A DNA stretch of 64,000 nucleotides from CAZJCK01 sp964544635 (GCA_964544635.1 CAZJCK010000006.1:1-64000); one strand, 5' to 3'. Counted from the stretch's first letter, positions 1-8,879 are shown. Numbers and translations are program-made. The notes: generated by a model from the sequence alone, not told the origin.

Positions 1-70
1 ACGTGGGGGGGGCGCGAGGACGACGTGGGGGGGGCGCGAGGACGACGTTGGGCGCGCGGGGACGACGTGG
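1..70. repeat. G-rich 22-bp tandem repeat at the window edge
   Basis: Two exact 22-bp copies (1-22 and 23-44) start with ACGTGGGGGGGG and end with CGCGAGGACG. A degenerate 20-bp copy (45-64) and the start of a fourth follow. The array may continue left of the window. One strand is extremely G-rich, so G-quadruplex formation is conceivable but not shown. No credible gene covers it. Confidence 0.75.
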
Positions 71-112
71 TGGAAGGTGCGGTCAGATGTTAGAGGCTAA
101 GCACTCACCGAG

Positions 113-305
113 TCATCCTGGCGAAGGCCAGGACCCACGTTCACGAATCAAAGATGCGTATCGGCAGGCGAAGAAGCCCTTCATCACCTGAAGAACTCTC
201 CTCGATTGCGCTGCCGCTTCAAGTGCCCGTGTGGGTTCCGGCCTGCGCCGGAATGACAAACTTGAGGCAGCTTTCACTTCTGGTTCCGGCCTGCGCCGGA
301 ATGAC
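113..305. repeat. Intergenic palindromic repeats (REP/BIME-like)
   Basis: Two identical 24-bp elements at 234-257 and 282-305 each contain the perfect palindrome TTCCGGC-CTGC-GCCGGAA and end in TGAC. A diverged relative in the opposite sense lies near 113-136 (CCTGGC-GAAG-GCCAGG). Such short hairpin repeats occur between genes in many bacteria and translate into the spurious 'VIPAQAGT / VPACAGMT' peptides. No mobilising gene is nearby. The stretch 1-450 otherwise holds no gene I can support. Confidence 0.7.
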
Positions 306-452
306 CGCCCGCCCCTCTTCCCTCTTGCGCAAATATATGCCAATCAGTATCTTCCCCGACTGCCGGGATGGAACTTTTGACTCCCGGCGGCCGTTTATAA
401 CCTTTTGAAAACAACAGGCTGTTGTATCGGGATACATGGGAGACAGACAACA

Positions 453-779
453 ATGCCAACCTACGATTACAAATGCAAAGAGTGCGGCCACCAGTTCGAG
501 GCCTTCCAGTCAATGTCGGCCGAGCCGTTGACCGAGTGCGAGAAGTGCGACGGTACGGTCGAGCGAGTCATCTCCGGTGGCGCCGGGCTGATCTTCAAGG
601 GCTCCGGCTTCTATATCACCGATTACCGTGACTCGTCTTACAGCAAAGCGGCCGAAAAGGACTCGGGCAAAACAGACAAGAAGCCCGACACTAAATCGGA
701 CTCGAAGCCGTCAGGCGACAGCAAGGCGCCGAAGGCAAAACCGTCCGGCGACACCAAAGCCTCGACCAGGGCGGCCTGA
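453..779 (+). CDS. FmdB-family small zinc-ribbon protein
   Basis: A 108-residue protein beginning MPTYDYKCKECGHQFE. The N-terminal half is a CxxC...CxxC zinc ribbon (C8/C11 and a second CEKC pair near residue 27), followed by a GxGFYITDY segment typical of the FmdB/'CxxC_CxxC_SSSS' family. Its role, possibly regulatory, is poorly defined. The last 40 residues are a low-complexity tail rich in Lys, Asp, Ser and Pro. The start at 453 is chosen over upstream in-frame codons because the zinc ribbon begins at once and GGGAGA lies just upstream. It is 54 bp before the GlcD-like gene and probably shares its transcript. Confidence 0.85.
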   Translation: MPTYDYKCKECGHQFEAFQSMSAEPLTECEKCDGTVERVISGGAGLIFKGSGFYITDYRDSSYSKAAEKDSGKTDKKPDTKSDSKPSGDSKAPKAKPSGDTKASTRAA

Positions 780-833
780 TGGCGGCTCGGCCGTTATATC
801 AGATTTCATCACCATTCTCAACGGAGCAGGTCC

Positions 834-2207
834 ATGGATAACACCACGGCGGCTCCGTTTGACGTCTTAGCGAAGCAGCTCTCCCCCGAGGCGTCGCTCG
901 AGGTGGCGGCCGGGATCCCGGACGAGTATTTGCGGGACGCCACCGAGGAGCGCGGCGAACCGTCGGCATTGGTCATGGCGGCAACCGAAGCCGATGTCCG
1001 GGCGGCAGTTCGCTTCGCCGGTGAACACAACCTTACGATCGTCCCGCGCGGCGCCGGGACCGGCCTGTCGGGCGGCTGTGTGCCCACCCCCGGCTGTCTG
1101 CTCTTGTCTACCGAGCGGATCGACAATATCGATATTGACACCAACAGCCGTACGGCGGTCTGCGGGCCGGGAGCGAGCACCAACGATCTGCTCACCATTG
1201 CCGGGCAGCTTGGCCTCACCTATCCCCCCGACCCGGCCAGTTATGAAGAATCGACACTGGGCGGCAATGTGGCCGAGAATGCCGGGGGACTGCGCTGCAA
1301 ACGGTTCGGCGTGACGCGGGACTATGTCGTCGGCCTGCGAGCGGTCACGATCGACAATCAGATTATCAATACCGGTATGCTGGCCGAGAGCGATATCGGC
1401 TTCAACCTGGCCGATCTGTTGATCGGCTCCGAGGGGACGCTGGCGGTCATCACCGAAATTGCCCTCCGCCTCACCCCTCAGATTACCCGCGGCACGACCA
1501 TGCTGGTAACGTTCGACAAACCGAAAGATGCCGCCTCGGCGGTGACGGCGCTGAATACATCCGGGATCACGCTGACCGTCATGGAGTTTCTCGACGGCGA
1601 CGCCGCAGCGTGCAGCAACGAATACGAGAAAACCGAGGGGCTGGACAAGGCGGCGGCGATGCTCTTGTTGGAGACCGTGGCCGAGACGGCTGAGCGGGAT
1701 GTCGAGCGTATCCGCGAAATTTGCAAGGCAAACCACTGTTCATACCTGCGCGTCGCCGAGGACGAGGCTGAGGTCGACAGTTTGTGGCGGGTCCGTCGAA
1801 ATCTGTCGAAAGCCTGCAAGGCACTGTCGAAAGTCCGTATCTCCGAGGATGTGGCGGTGCCGAACTCGAGATTCCCCGAACTGGTATCGTTTGTGGCCGA
1901 GCTGAACGGAGCCTCTCCCCTGCGGATCAACTCGTACGGTCATGCCGGCGACGGCAACTTGCATGTCAATTTCATGTCGCATACCGGCTCCGATGACGAC
2001 CATGAACGCATGGAGCGGGAAATCGAGACGGTGCTCAAGAAAGCGATCGAACTGGGCGGGACATTGTCCGGAGAACACGGTATAGGCACGGCCAAGCGGC
2101 GGTTTCTGCATCTCGAATTTGATCCGTCGACCCTGGCCGCCATGAAAGCGGTCAAAGAAGTCTTTGATCCGTCGGGACAGCTAAACCCTGACAAGATTTT
2201 TACTTAA
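834..2207 (+). CDS. glcD: FAD-linked oxidase, glycolate oxidase GlcD / D-lactate dehydrogenase type
   Basis: A 457-residue member of the vanillyl-alcohol-oxidase flavoprotein superfamily. The FAD-binding PCMH half (about residues 40-220) shows PRGAGTGLSGG and a GSEGTLAVITE motif. The C-terminal FAD-oxidase half carries the family signature NSYGHAGDGNLHVNF and ends GEHGIGTAKRRFL...NPDKIF. Such enzymes oxidise glycolate, D-lactate or related 2-hydroxyacids. Substrate cannot be read from sequence, and no GlcE/GlcF or Fe-S partner is adjacent. Length is normal and no transmembrane segment is seen. It may be co-transcribed with the FmdB-type gene. Confidence 0.88.
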   Translation: MDNTTAAPFDVLAKQLSPEASLEVAAGIPDEYLRDATEERGEPSALVMAATEADVRAAVRFAGEHNLTIVPRGAGTGLSGGCVPTPGCLLLSTERIDNIDIDTNSRTAVCGPGASTNDLLTIAGQLGLTYPPDPASYEESTLGGNVAENAGGLRCKRFGVTRDYVVGLRAVTIDNQIINTGMLAESDIGFNLADLLIGSEGTLAVITEIALRLTPQITRGTTMLVTFDKPKDAASAVTALNTSGITLTVMEFLDGDAAACSNEYEKTEGLDKAAAMLLLETVAETAERDVERIREICKANHCSYLRVAEDEAEVDSLWRVRRNLSKACKALSKVRISEDVAVPNSRFPELVSFVAELNGASPLRINSYGHAGDGNLHVNFMSHTGSDDDHERMEREIETVLKKAIELGGTLSGEHGIGTAKRRFLHLEFDPSTLAAMKAVKEVFDPSGQLNPDKIFT

Positions 2208-2292
2208 ATCGGCTTTTTGGGGACGGTTCACTATTGACAACCCGATCTATGACGTGTAGTTTTGTTCAAAGTTGTGAAATGTTTCACATCTC

Positions 2293-2321
2293 TTGCACGC
2301 GATATAGACAGCAGATATAAA
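2293..2321 (+). promoter_or_regulatory. Predicted sigma70-type promoter of citrate synthase
   Basis: TTGCAC (2293-2298), a 17-nt spacer and TATAAA (2316-2321) form a near-consensus promoter. It lies 30 bp upstream of the gltA start. An AAGGAAAAGGAG ribosome binding site follows at about 2333-2344. Confidence 0.6.
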
Positions 2322-2350
2322 CTCCAGTCAACAAGGAAAAGGAGTCGTCC

Positions 2351-3628
2351 ATGGCCAAATCGCTGAAAGAAAAACTGGCCGACAAGATCCCGCAGTTTCG
2401 GGATACCGTCCAGGATCTTCGTAAGAATCACGGTGACAAGGTTATCTCAGAAGTTACAGTAGCCCAGGCGCTTGGCGGCATGCGCGGCGTGAAGGGAATG
2501 GTCTGCGACACTTCGGTCGTCGAACCCGATAAGGGATTGATCATTCGCGGCAAGCCGATTCTCGACCTCAAGGACAAACTCCCGGAGGAAATCTTCTGGC
2601 TGCTGTGCACCGGTGAACTGCCGAGCAAGGACGAACTGGAGGGCCTGCAGAAGGACTTCAAGAGCCATGGCGATGTTCCCAAGTATATCTGGAAGGTTCT
2701 CAAAGCGATGCCAAAAACGTCGCACCCGATGGCGATGCTCGACACCGCCATTCTCGTCATGGAGAACGAATCGGAATTCCGCCACCAGTACGACAAGGGC
2801 ATGACCAAAGACGAGTACTGGGAAGCAGCGCTCGAGGATTCGCTGCGCATTCTCGGTACAATCCATACCATCGCGGCCGGCGTCTATCGCATTCGCTACA
2901 AGAAGGGCGACCTGATCGAACCGTCGAAAAAACTCGACTGGGGCGCCGACTATGCCAAGATGCTGGGTCTGAAACCGAAGAAGGGTGAGACGTATGAGAT
3001 GATGCGCCTCTACCTCACGCTGCATACCGACCACGAGGGTGGTAACGTATCGGCGAACACCTGTCACACCGTCGGTTCGGCGTTGTCTGATCCGTTCTAT
3101 GCGGTCAGCGCCGGTCTCAACGGCCTGGCGGGTCCGCTGCACGGCCTGGCCAACCAGGAATGTTTGAACTGGATCCTCGAAACCATGAAGAAGTTCGACG
3201 GCGTCCCGTCCGAGCAGCAGATTCGCGACTACGCGTGGGAGACGCTCAATTCGGGTCACGTCATTCCGGGCTACGGCCACGCCGTACTCCGTGTCACCGA
3301 CCCGCGTTTCACGGCGTTCAACGGCTTCGGCAAGAAGTACCTGAAGAACGACCCGGTCTTCCAGACGGTTGACCGTGTTTTCAAGATCGTGCCGGAAGTG
3401 CTGAAAGAGCACGGCAAGGCGAAGAACCCGTGGCCAAACGTCGACGCCGGTTCCGGCGCGCTGCTGTACCACTACGGCTTGAAAGAGTTCGAGTACTACA
3501 CCGTGCTGTTCTCGGTATCGCGGGCGATGGGTATGCTGTCGCAGTTGATTCTCAACCGTGCGGTCGGCACCCCGATCACGCGGCCGAAATCGGTCAGTAC
3601 CGATTGGCTCAAGAGCCAGGTCAAATAA
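2351..3628 (+). CDS. gltA: Citrate synthase, eukaryote-like (type I, si) form
   Basis: A 425-residue enzyme condensing acetyl-CoA and oxaloacetate to citrate. It resembles mitochondrial-type citrate synthases, as in Geobacter, rather than the E. coli hexameric type. Visible signatures are HEGGNVSANTCHTVGSALSDP, NGLAGPLHGLANQE with the first catalytic histidine, and GYGHAVLRVTDPRF with the second. The catalytic aspartate probably lies in the NVDAGSGALLYHYG region. Length is as expected. It is monocistronic: its own promoter precedes it and a strong terminator follows within 35 bp. With PFOR further along, it implies an active TCA entry step. Confidence 0.96.
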   Translation: MAKSLKEKLADKIPQFRDTVQDLRKNHGDKVISEVTVAQALGGMRGVKGMVCDTSVVEPDKGLIIRGKPILDLKDKLPEEIFWLLCTGELPSKDELEGLQKDFKSHGDVPKYIWKVLKAMPKTSHPMAMLDTAILVMENESEFRHQYDKGMTKDEYWEAALEDSLRILGTIHTIAAGVYRIRYKKGDLIEPSKKLDWGADYAKMLGLKPKKGETYEMMRLYLTLHTDHEGGNVSANTCHTVGSALSDPFYAVSAGLNGLAGPLHGLANQECLNWILETMKKFDGVPSEQQIRDYAWETLNSGHVIPGYGHAVLRVTDPRFTAFNGFGKKYLKNDPVFQTVDRVFKIVPEVLKEHGKAKNPWPNVDAGSGALLYHYGLKEFEYYTVLFSVSRAMGMLSQLILNRAVGTPITRPKSVSTDWLKSQVK

Positions 3629-3657
3629 ATCCAGGCTTTTCAGGCTCCGAAAAGAGC

Positions 3658-3691
3658 AAGGCGATTCGCATACTGCGGATCGCCTTTTTTT
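3658..3691. terminator. Bidirectional rho-independent terminator
   Basis: The hairpin AAGGCGATTCGC / GCGGATCGCCTT (3658-3685, loop ATACT, one G-T pair) is followed by a T run on the plus strand. It ends gltA. The convergent histidine kinase stop codon lies inside the T run, so the hairpin may serve both strands. Confidence 0.8.
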
Positions 3692-5711
3692 ATCTGGCTG
3701 TCGGTAGTTCGATGCGGAAAGCAGCGCCGCGCAGGGGATGGTCGGTGTAGCTGATATCGCCACCCATTTCCGAGACAATACGGTGCACAGTGGGCAGGCC
3801 AAGGCCGGTGCCGGCTTCCTTGGTGGTAAAGTAGGGTGTGAACACCTTGTCGCGCTGGTCTTCGGCGATACCCGGTCCGTTGTCGGCAAATATCAGTACT
3901 ACCGTATTGTCGCGACGCTTCGCTTCGATGGCCACCCGACCGTTGTCACCGTTCAACGCTTCTTTGGTATTGTTGAACAGGTTGACGAACACCTGCCGCA
4001 GTCGATCCGGCTCGACCTCTACGATGCTGTCGGGGTCGGCGGTGACGTCGATTTCAATCCCCAGCTCTTTGGCTTCCATGCGCAGGAAATTGGCGGTCTC
4101 GGCGAGCCAGTCGTCAAGCTTGAGTCTCACGGTATTGCTCCCGCCCTCCCGTGCCAATGCCAGGAAGCGCGTGATGATCTCGTTGAGGCGCTTGGTTTCG
4201 GAACGAATCTGTTTGGTGAAGGCCGTGAAGTCGTCCTCATTGTTCGTCACCTCAAACTCGGCGGCAAGTCGCTGTGCCGCGATCGAGATGGCATTGAGCG
4301 GATTACGAATCTCATGAGCTACTCCGGCCGCGAGGTCGCCCAGTTCCGACAATCGTTCCTTGCGCGCCGATTTACGTTCAAGGTCGCGGACAACCGTGAT
4401 GTTGTAGAGCACCATGACTACACCGTACGGTTCGACATTCAGCGGTGAGGTGGCAACGAGCAGCCAGCGTCGCTGACCGTCCACATCCAGCCGCACCTCG
4501 GTTTCGCCGGCAGGACGGTCCTCGCGGGCGAGATCGAGCATTTTCGACGAACGGTTGCCGATGATTTCGGCCCATGGACGGTCGACCGGCTGGGCCAGGC
4601 CGAGAATTTCGCCGCACGATTCGTTGGCGAGGCAGACAACTCCGGCGCGATCGACGACGGCCACACCGATGCGCATCTGGTCGAATATCTGGTCGGTGAT
4701 GATCTTGATGCGGCTGTACTGCTCCGCGATTCGCAATCGCTTGCGTCGGCTGCCGACATAGAGTATCGCGACCAGCAGCATTACAGTGAGGATGGTCGCA
4801 AGGCCGATCATCTGGATATCGTAACCGCGCATCACCGAGTAGTACTTGTCGAGTGACATACCGACGCGCAGTACGCCAAACGGATACTGCGAGGTCGCGA
4901 ACGGCCGCACCAGTTCGAGCACCCGTTCCCCCTCGAACTCGAAGACACGGTGCGAGATGCTGTCGGACTCCATCGCCACCTGCAAGAACGGATCAGTCTC
5001 GATCGAGAGCAGTTGCCCGATGAACCGGGAGGTGAAGACGATACCGTCTTTGGACTGGTAGATAATATACTCCACCCCCTGTTGCTGTGCCATATTCTGC
5101 GCGACAAAGCCGACCTGGGTCTGCTCCAGGGCGTCGACATAATACTCGGCGTCGATGACCAGCACGACAATGTGCGACAGATCATTGGTGATTTCGAGGT
5201 AGTAGTGGCGGGCGTCGCCCGGACGGTCGCCATCGTCGAGCAACAGCACGAACCGAATCTCCGGGCTGGTAATGAGGTGGCCGACCTCTTCGACGACAAA
5301 CGCCGGTGGCGGCGAGATCGGTCCGAGTACGATTCCCGCCCTGGCCAGCGAGGTATCCATGTTGAAGATGTGGACAGCGTCCAGACCGTGGGCGACCGCC
5401 ACCCGGGCGAGGTCATCTTCGTTCATACTCTCAAGGCCGCGCGCTTCCAGTTCGCGGACTATTTCACTGTAGCGGCGCTGAATGAAGTCGTCGTATATCG
5501 CCTCGGCGCGGATGACATTCTCCGTTGCTTCCGCCAGCGCCCCCATGAAGGCTCGCCCCTGCTGCACCAACAGGTGCAGCGAGTCGGAACGGCTCTCGTT
5601 GATGCCAACCCAGGTAAAGGCAAAGACAGCCGCGGCCACGATAACAACCGTAACCAGGATGATCAGCGGGCTTTTACGCTCGCCGTTGGATGTCTTGACG
5701 GGGTTCATCAC
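3690..5711 (-). CDS. Membrane sensor histidine kinase (PAS, NtrB-like core)
   Basis: A 673-residue membrane kinase. TM1 is at about 15-37, an extracytoplasmic sensor of about 260 residues (Cache-like by layout) follows, and TM2 is at about 300-320. Then come a PAS domain (about 335-440), a DHp domain with H466 in AHEIRNPLNAI, and an intact ATPase domain: N-box near 576-585, G1 box DNGPGI at 610-615, G2 box GTGLGL at 634-639. All catalytic boxes are present, so it should autophosphorylate. No response regulator is adjacent. The stimulus is unknown. It lies 61 bp upstream of the second kinase's stop and is probably expressed after it. M2 (5708) is an equally good start. Confidence 0.93.
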   Translation of the reverse strand: MMNPVKTSNGERKSPLIILVTVVIVAAAVFAFTWVGINESRSDSLHLLVQQGRAFMGALAEATENVIRAEAIYDDFIQRRYSEIVRELEARGLESMNEDDLARVAVAHGLDAVHIFNMDTSLARAGIVLGPISPPPAFVVEEVGHLITSPEIRFVLLLDDGDRPGDARHYYLEITNDLSHIVVLVIDAEYYVDALEQTQVGFVAQNMAQQQGVEYIIYQSKDGIVFTSRFIGQLLSIETDPFLQVAMESDSISHRVFEFEGERVLELVRPFATSQYPFGVLRVGMSLDKYYSVMRGYDIQMIGLATILTVMLLVAILYVGSRRKRLRIAEQYSRIKIITDQIFDQMRIGVAVVDRAGVVCLANESCGEILGLAQPVDRPWAEIIGNRSSKMLDLAREDRPAGETEVRLDVDGQRRWLLVATSPLNVEPYGVVMVLYNITVVRDLERKSARKERLSELGDLAAGVAHEIRNPLNAISIAAQRLAAEFEVTNNEDDFTAFTKQIRSETKRLNEIITRFLALAREGGSNTVRLKLDDWLAETANFLRMEAKELGIEIDVTADPDSIVEVEPDRLRQVFVNLFNNTKEALNGDNGRVAIEAKRRDNTVVLIFADNGPGIAEDQRDKVFTPYFTTKEAGTGLGLPTVHRIVSEMGGDISYTDHPLRGAAFRIELPTAR

Positions 5712-5772
5712 CAGTTATACTACCGGCGCTGGGAGCGGCGCGCAAGAAAAAGGGCGTGCCCTCACCGGGCGG

Positions 5773-6825
5773 TCAGCTCTGGCGGCTGGAGATCGTCGAT
5801 TGCCGCGCGGCATCGGTTTCAACCGGCTTCACGGGAAAGGCGAGCGCAACAACAGTACCGTCGCTCATTTCCTCGAAATCGACCGAACCATCATGCGCCA
5901 CCAATATGCGCTGCGCCACCAAAAGGCCAAGTCCCAGGCGGTGGTTATCGGACGATACGCGACGGTGAAGTAGACCGCCACGCACCGAGTTCTTCAGGCC
6001 CGAGCCGTTGTCGCTCACGGCAATGCGGATGGTGCGCCGGTCGCGGTCGCTCTCGATCGAAGTACGGATGGACACGCTGGCTTCGTCTCGACCAGCCACC
6101 GCCGTGGCGGCATTGACAAGGATATTTATGACCGCCTGCTGCAACAGGCCGGGGTCGGCCTGCACCAGCGGAATGCTGTCGTTCAAATCGGTGCTGACCG
6201 TAACGTTGTCAAACATGTTCTGCGGCGTGAGAAACTGGAGGGCGTGTTCGACCACATGGTTGACATTGCACGGCACCAGGCGCGGCTTATCCTCGCATAG
6301 ATCCATGAAGCCGTCGCACAACTTCGTGATGCTCTCGCATGACCGCTTCATCAATTCCAGTTTCTTCTCGATTTTCTCCTGGTCCCCCTTGCCCATCAAC
6401 AGCGGCATCAGCTCGACATTCCCTTGAATGATCGCGAGGAAATTGTTGATTTCATGGGCGATGCCACCCGACATACCGCCGCGCTGGTAAAGCCGTTGCA
6501 GGGTCACCAGGCCGTTGTCGAGCCAGGGATCGTCGACGAAGTCCGACAGCAAAAAGACGGTGTCGCCCGATTCGTGGTTATCAAATCGTCGTATTGAGAA
6601 CATAGCACCGCTGTCGGTGGCACGGGCGGCGATGACCGGGCCGGCAGTGTCGACTGCGGCGACGATGTCGCTCCATAACCGGTCCCGCAGTTTCTCTGCT
6701 CCGGCCGCCAGCACGCGTTCGGCTTCGCTGTTGACCCAGGTGACACGTCCCCTGGAATCAACGACCACAGCGGCAATCGGCAGGAGGGCGAGGTCAAGCT
6801 GATATGTGGAGGCTGATACTGTCAT
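5773..6825 (-). CDS. Soluble PAS histidine kinase
   Basis: A 350-residue kinase starting MTVSASTYQLDLALLP. It has an N-terminal PAS domain (about 10-100), a DHp helix pair with H124 in GGIAHEINNFLAII, an N-box near 233-240 and a G1-like DNGSGL at 272-277; the G2 box is LGLGL. No transmembrane segment is seen, so it should be cytoplasmic. The start at 6825 is chosen because upstream in-frame sequence runs through a terminator hairpin. A perfect 10-bp inverted repeat covers the start codon and no clear ribosome binding site is visible. It probably forms a two-gene unit with the membrane kinase downstream. No cognate receiver is nearby. Confidence 0.88.
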   Translation of the reverse strand: MTVSASTYQLDLALLPIAAVVVDSRGRVTWVNSEAERVLAAGAEKLRDRLWSDIVAAVDTAGPVIAARATDSGAMFSIRRFDNHESGDTVFLLSDFVDDPWLDNGLVTLQRLYQRGGMSGGIAHEINNFLAIIQGNVELMPLLMGKGDQEKIEKKLELMKRSCESITKLCDGFMDLCEDKPRLVPCNVNHVVEHALQFLTPQNMFDNVTVSTDLNDSIPLVQADPGLLQQAVINILVNAATAVAGRDEASVSIRTSIESDRDRRTIRIAVSDNGSGLKNSVRGGLLHRRVSSDNHRLGLGLLVAQRILVAHDGSVDFEEMSDGTVVALAFPVKPVETDAARQSTISSRQS

Positions 6826-6839
6826 TTTCTGACAGTATC
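6815..6839. promoter_or_regulatory. Perfect inverted repeat across the kinase start codon
   Basis: GATACTGTCA (6815-6824), a 5-nt loop and TGACAGTATC (6830-6839) make a 10-bp perfect dyad. The minus-strand ATG (6825-6823) sits at the loop/stem edge. It could be an operator or an mRNA hairpin gating translation. Which of these applies is inference. Confidence 0.55.
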
Positions 6840-6880
6840 GGCATTTCGATGGGAATCTGAAACAGACCCGGCTCCGGGCA

Positions 6881-7047
6881 AAAAAAGACGGGAGTGGTGG
6901 AGGGGGATGCCCGACGCTACCGCCGGGTGCTGCTGACAGCACACACCACTCCCGTATCTATGACATACCGGTAAAAAGTACCGGCGAATCGTCGATCGGG
7001 CTGGAGAAAGTGGCTACGCTGTCCGCTGGATTACCTATTCATCTAAT
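6881..7047 (-). ncRNA. Candidate small RNA or attenuated leader
   Basis: On the minus strand a promoter (7082-7054) would start transcription near 7047. The predicted RNA contains a CCGGTA...TACCGG hairpin near 6966-6983. It ends at a long hairpin with an outer 12-bp perfect stem (ACGGGAGTGGTG / CACCACTCCCGT, 6888-6955), an inner GTGCTG-TCAG-CAGCAC hairpin, then seven Ts. No ORF fits. It is either a free RNA of about 165 nt or a leader whose terminator controls the kinase starting at 6825. No known family was recognised: the SRP, 6S and tmRNA signatures are missing. Confidence 0.45.
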
Positions 7048-7053
7048 GCTTTC

Positions 7054-7082
7054 AGTATAGATGCTAAGTTGACTTATAGCAA
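7054..7082 (-). promoter_or_regulatory. Predicted sigma70-type promoter for the RNA segment or kinase genes
   Basis: Read on the minus strand: TTGCTA (7082-7077), a 17-nt spacer and TATACT (7059-7054). It lies in an AT-rich island between the trxB stop and the kinase genes and points at the terminator-ended segment. Confidence 0.5.
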
Positions 7083-7189
7083 GAGATAAATGGAAAAAGC
7101 GCTACCGAAATCGGGCCGTTGCTGTGCAGCCATTGACCAGACGACGAACCGGGGCGGAACCTGCCGCCACCCCGGTCGCGCGAGGTTGA

Positions 7190-8161
7190 TTACTGCTTCT
7201 TGGCGTACTCGATCCGGTCGGCGTCCTTGTCCTCGAGCTCTTCGAGGTAGCGCTCAGACGCCACCGCCGCGGTGGTTCCGTCACCGACAGCGTTGGTCAC
7301 CTGGCGCACCAGCTGGGCGCGGACATCGCCGCAGGCAAAGATACCCTTGATGGAGGTTTCCATCCGGTCGTTGGTCAGGATGTAGCCGCTCTTGTCGACC
7401 CGCAGGTTCTCGCGGGTGATGTTCGAGTTGGGCCGGAACCCGAGATACGGGAAGATGGCGCCCACGTTGACGGTCGACTTCTCCCCTGTCTTCTTGTTGA
7501 TCAGCTTGAGGTGGGTGACCTGCTTGCCGTCTCCTTCGATCGACTGCACTTCGGAATCCCAGATGAATTCGACCTTGGGGTTGTCGAAGGCGCGCTTCTG
7601 GACAATTTTCTGAGCACGCAGGGTATCACGACGGTGGATGATGATCACTTTGCTGGCGAACTTGGTAAGGAAGGTACCCTCCTCGACAGCCGAGTCGCCA
7701 CCGCCGACGACGGCAATGATGCGATCGCGGAAGAAGGCGCCGTCGCAGATGGCGCAGTACGACACACCCTTTCCGGAGTATTCTTCTTCGCCGGGGACAC
7801 CCAGCTTGACCGGTGTGCCGCCGGTGGACAGGATGATTGCCCTGGCGCGGTAAGTATTGCCCGAGGCGCACCGAACCACCCGGTCATCACCGTCAACATA
7901 TACCTCTTCCGCCTCTTCGGTGGCGATTTCCAGGCCAAACTTCTTGGCATGGTCCTCAAACTTCTTGGCCAGTTCGGCCCCCTGGATATGCTCGAAACCA
8001 ATAAAGTCCTCGACATCACCGGTTATGGCGATCTGTCCACCCGGGATGAATTTTTCCAGGCAGACGACACTGCGACGGGCGCGGGCCACGTAGAGGCCGG
8101 CGCAGAGGCCACCGGGACCACCACCGACGATGACGACGTCGTAACGCTTTTCTTCAGGCAT
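7190..8161 (-). CDS. trxB: Thioredoxin reductase
   Basis: A 323-residue NADPH-dependent flavoenzyme that reduces thioredoxin. FAD is bound at VVIVGGGPGGLCAGLY near the N-terminus. The redox-active CAIC (in YCAICDGAFF, about residue 140) precedes the second dinucleotide fold VVGGGDSAVEEG. The C-terminal FAD signature IFACGDVRAQLVRQV is present. Length and order are typical. The start is supported by AGAGGTGA 5 nt upstream. A strong GC hairpin without a T-run lies just downstream (about 7146-7175). CobO lies 166 bp upstream on the same strand but has its own promoter. Confidence 0.96.
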   Translation of the reverse strand: MPEEKRYDVVIVGGGPGGLCAGLYVARARRSVVCLEKFIPGGQIAITGDVEDFIGFEHIQGAELAKKFEDHAKKFGLEIATEEAEEVYVDGDDRVVRCASGNTYRARAIILSTGGTPVKLGVPGEEEYSGKGVSYCAICDGAFFRDRIIAVVGGGDSAVEEGTFLTKFASKVIIIHRRDTLRAQKIVQKRAFDNPKVEFIWDSEVQSIEGDGKQVTHLKLINKKTGEKSTVNVGAIFPYLGFRPNSNITRENLRVDKSGYILTNDRMETSIKGIFACGDVRAQLVRQVTNAVGDGTTAAVASERYLEELEDKDADRIEYAKKQ

Positions 8162-8327
8162 TATGTCACCTCTTGTCTATATGCATTAACTTTATCTGCA
8201 TCACTCTACCGACGGTCCGGCATGTTTATCACAGACTAACAACCACCTGCCGGCGTGAATGTTCGCGTTAACTTATAACAAGAATAGGCCATGAGAAGAT
8301 TTGATTCAAGGTTGATCGACCGTTAAA

Positions 8328-8879
8328 TCACCAATCGATGCCCCGCTGGGCGAGGATCCCCTCCTGGTAGGGATGTTTAACCTCTTTCATTTCGGTGACC
8401 AGATCGGCCTTTTCGATCAACCAGTCGGCGGCATCGCGTCCGGTTATCACCAGGTGCTGCTTTTCGTGGCGCGCGGCCAGCACTCGCTCGACCTGTTCTC
8501 GATCGACCAGCCCGAGCTTGAGCGCGACATTGAGTTCGTCAAGAATGACCAGAGGAAACTCGCCTGACGTGATCTTTTCAAGGGCGAAATCGAGCCCCTT
8601 GTGAGCTGCCTCACGATGCTCGCTGAACTCCTTCTTGTCGTCGACAATGCCAACAAACCCCTCACCAACGGTGTGCAACTCGACATTGGGGGCCAGCCGT
8701 TTGACGCCTTTCAGCTCGCCGTATTTCCAGCTACCCTTGACGAACTGGATGATACAGACCTTCCAGTCATAGCCGACCGCCCGGACACACATGCCCAGGG
8801 AGGCAGTAGTTTTGCCCTTACCGTGGCCGGTATAAACGATAAGAAGTCCCCTTTTCTCCTCCGTTGGTTTTTCGGTCAT
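8328..8879 (-). CDS. cobO: Cob(I)alamin adenosyltransferase (CobO/BtuR type)
   Basis: A 183-residue enzyme that adenosylates cobalamin to the coenzyme B12 form. The P-loop YTGHGKGKTTASLG (near residue 16), VILDELNVAL (Walker B-like) and GRDAADWLIEKADLVTEM are family hallmarks. Start 8879 (MTEKPTEEKRG) has a GGCAGGG ribosome binding site; longer upstream starts lack support. It links with the riboswitch-controlled BtuB locus about 46 kb away. The two together imply import and activation of corrinoids, while no de novo corrin ring synthesis gene lies in this window. Confidence 0.95.
   Translation of the reverse strand: MTEKPTEEKRGLLIVYTGHGKGKTTASLGMCVRAVGYDWKVCIIQFVKGSWKYGELKGVKRLAPNVELHTVGEGFVGIVDDKKEFSEHREAAHKGLDFALEKITSGEFPLVILDELNVALKLGLVDREQVERVLAARHEKQHLVITGRDAADWLIEKADLVTEMKEVKHPYQEGILAQRGIDW

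Noticed and set aside
219..491. Short open reading frames containing VIPAQAGT-type peptides
   Set aside because: These peptides are translations of palindromic intergenic repeats, a known annotation artefact.
2447..3889. A 480-residue antisense open reading frame over citrate synthase
   Set aside because: Composition is Arg/Val/Asp-rich shadow text, it has no domain and lies fully opposite a well-recognised enzyme.
6881..7047. Signal recognition particle RNA, 6S RNA or tmRNA
   Set aside because: The required SRP tetraloop and internal loop, 6S bubble and tmRNA tag features were not found; left as an unassigned RNA.
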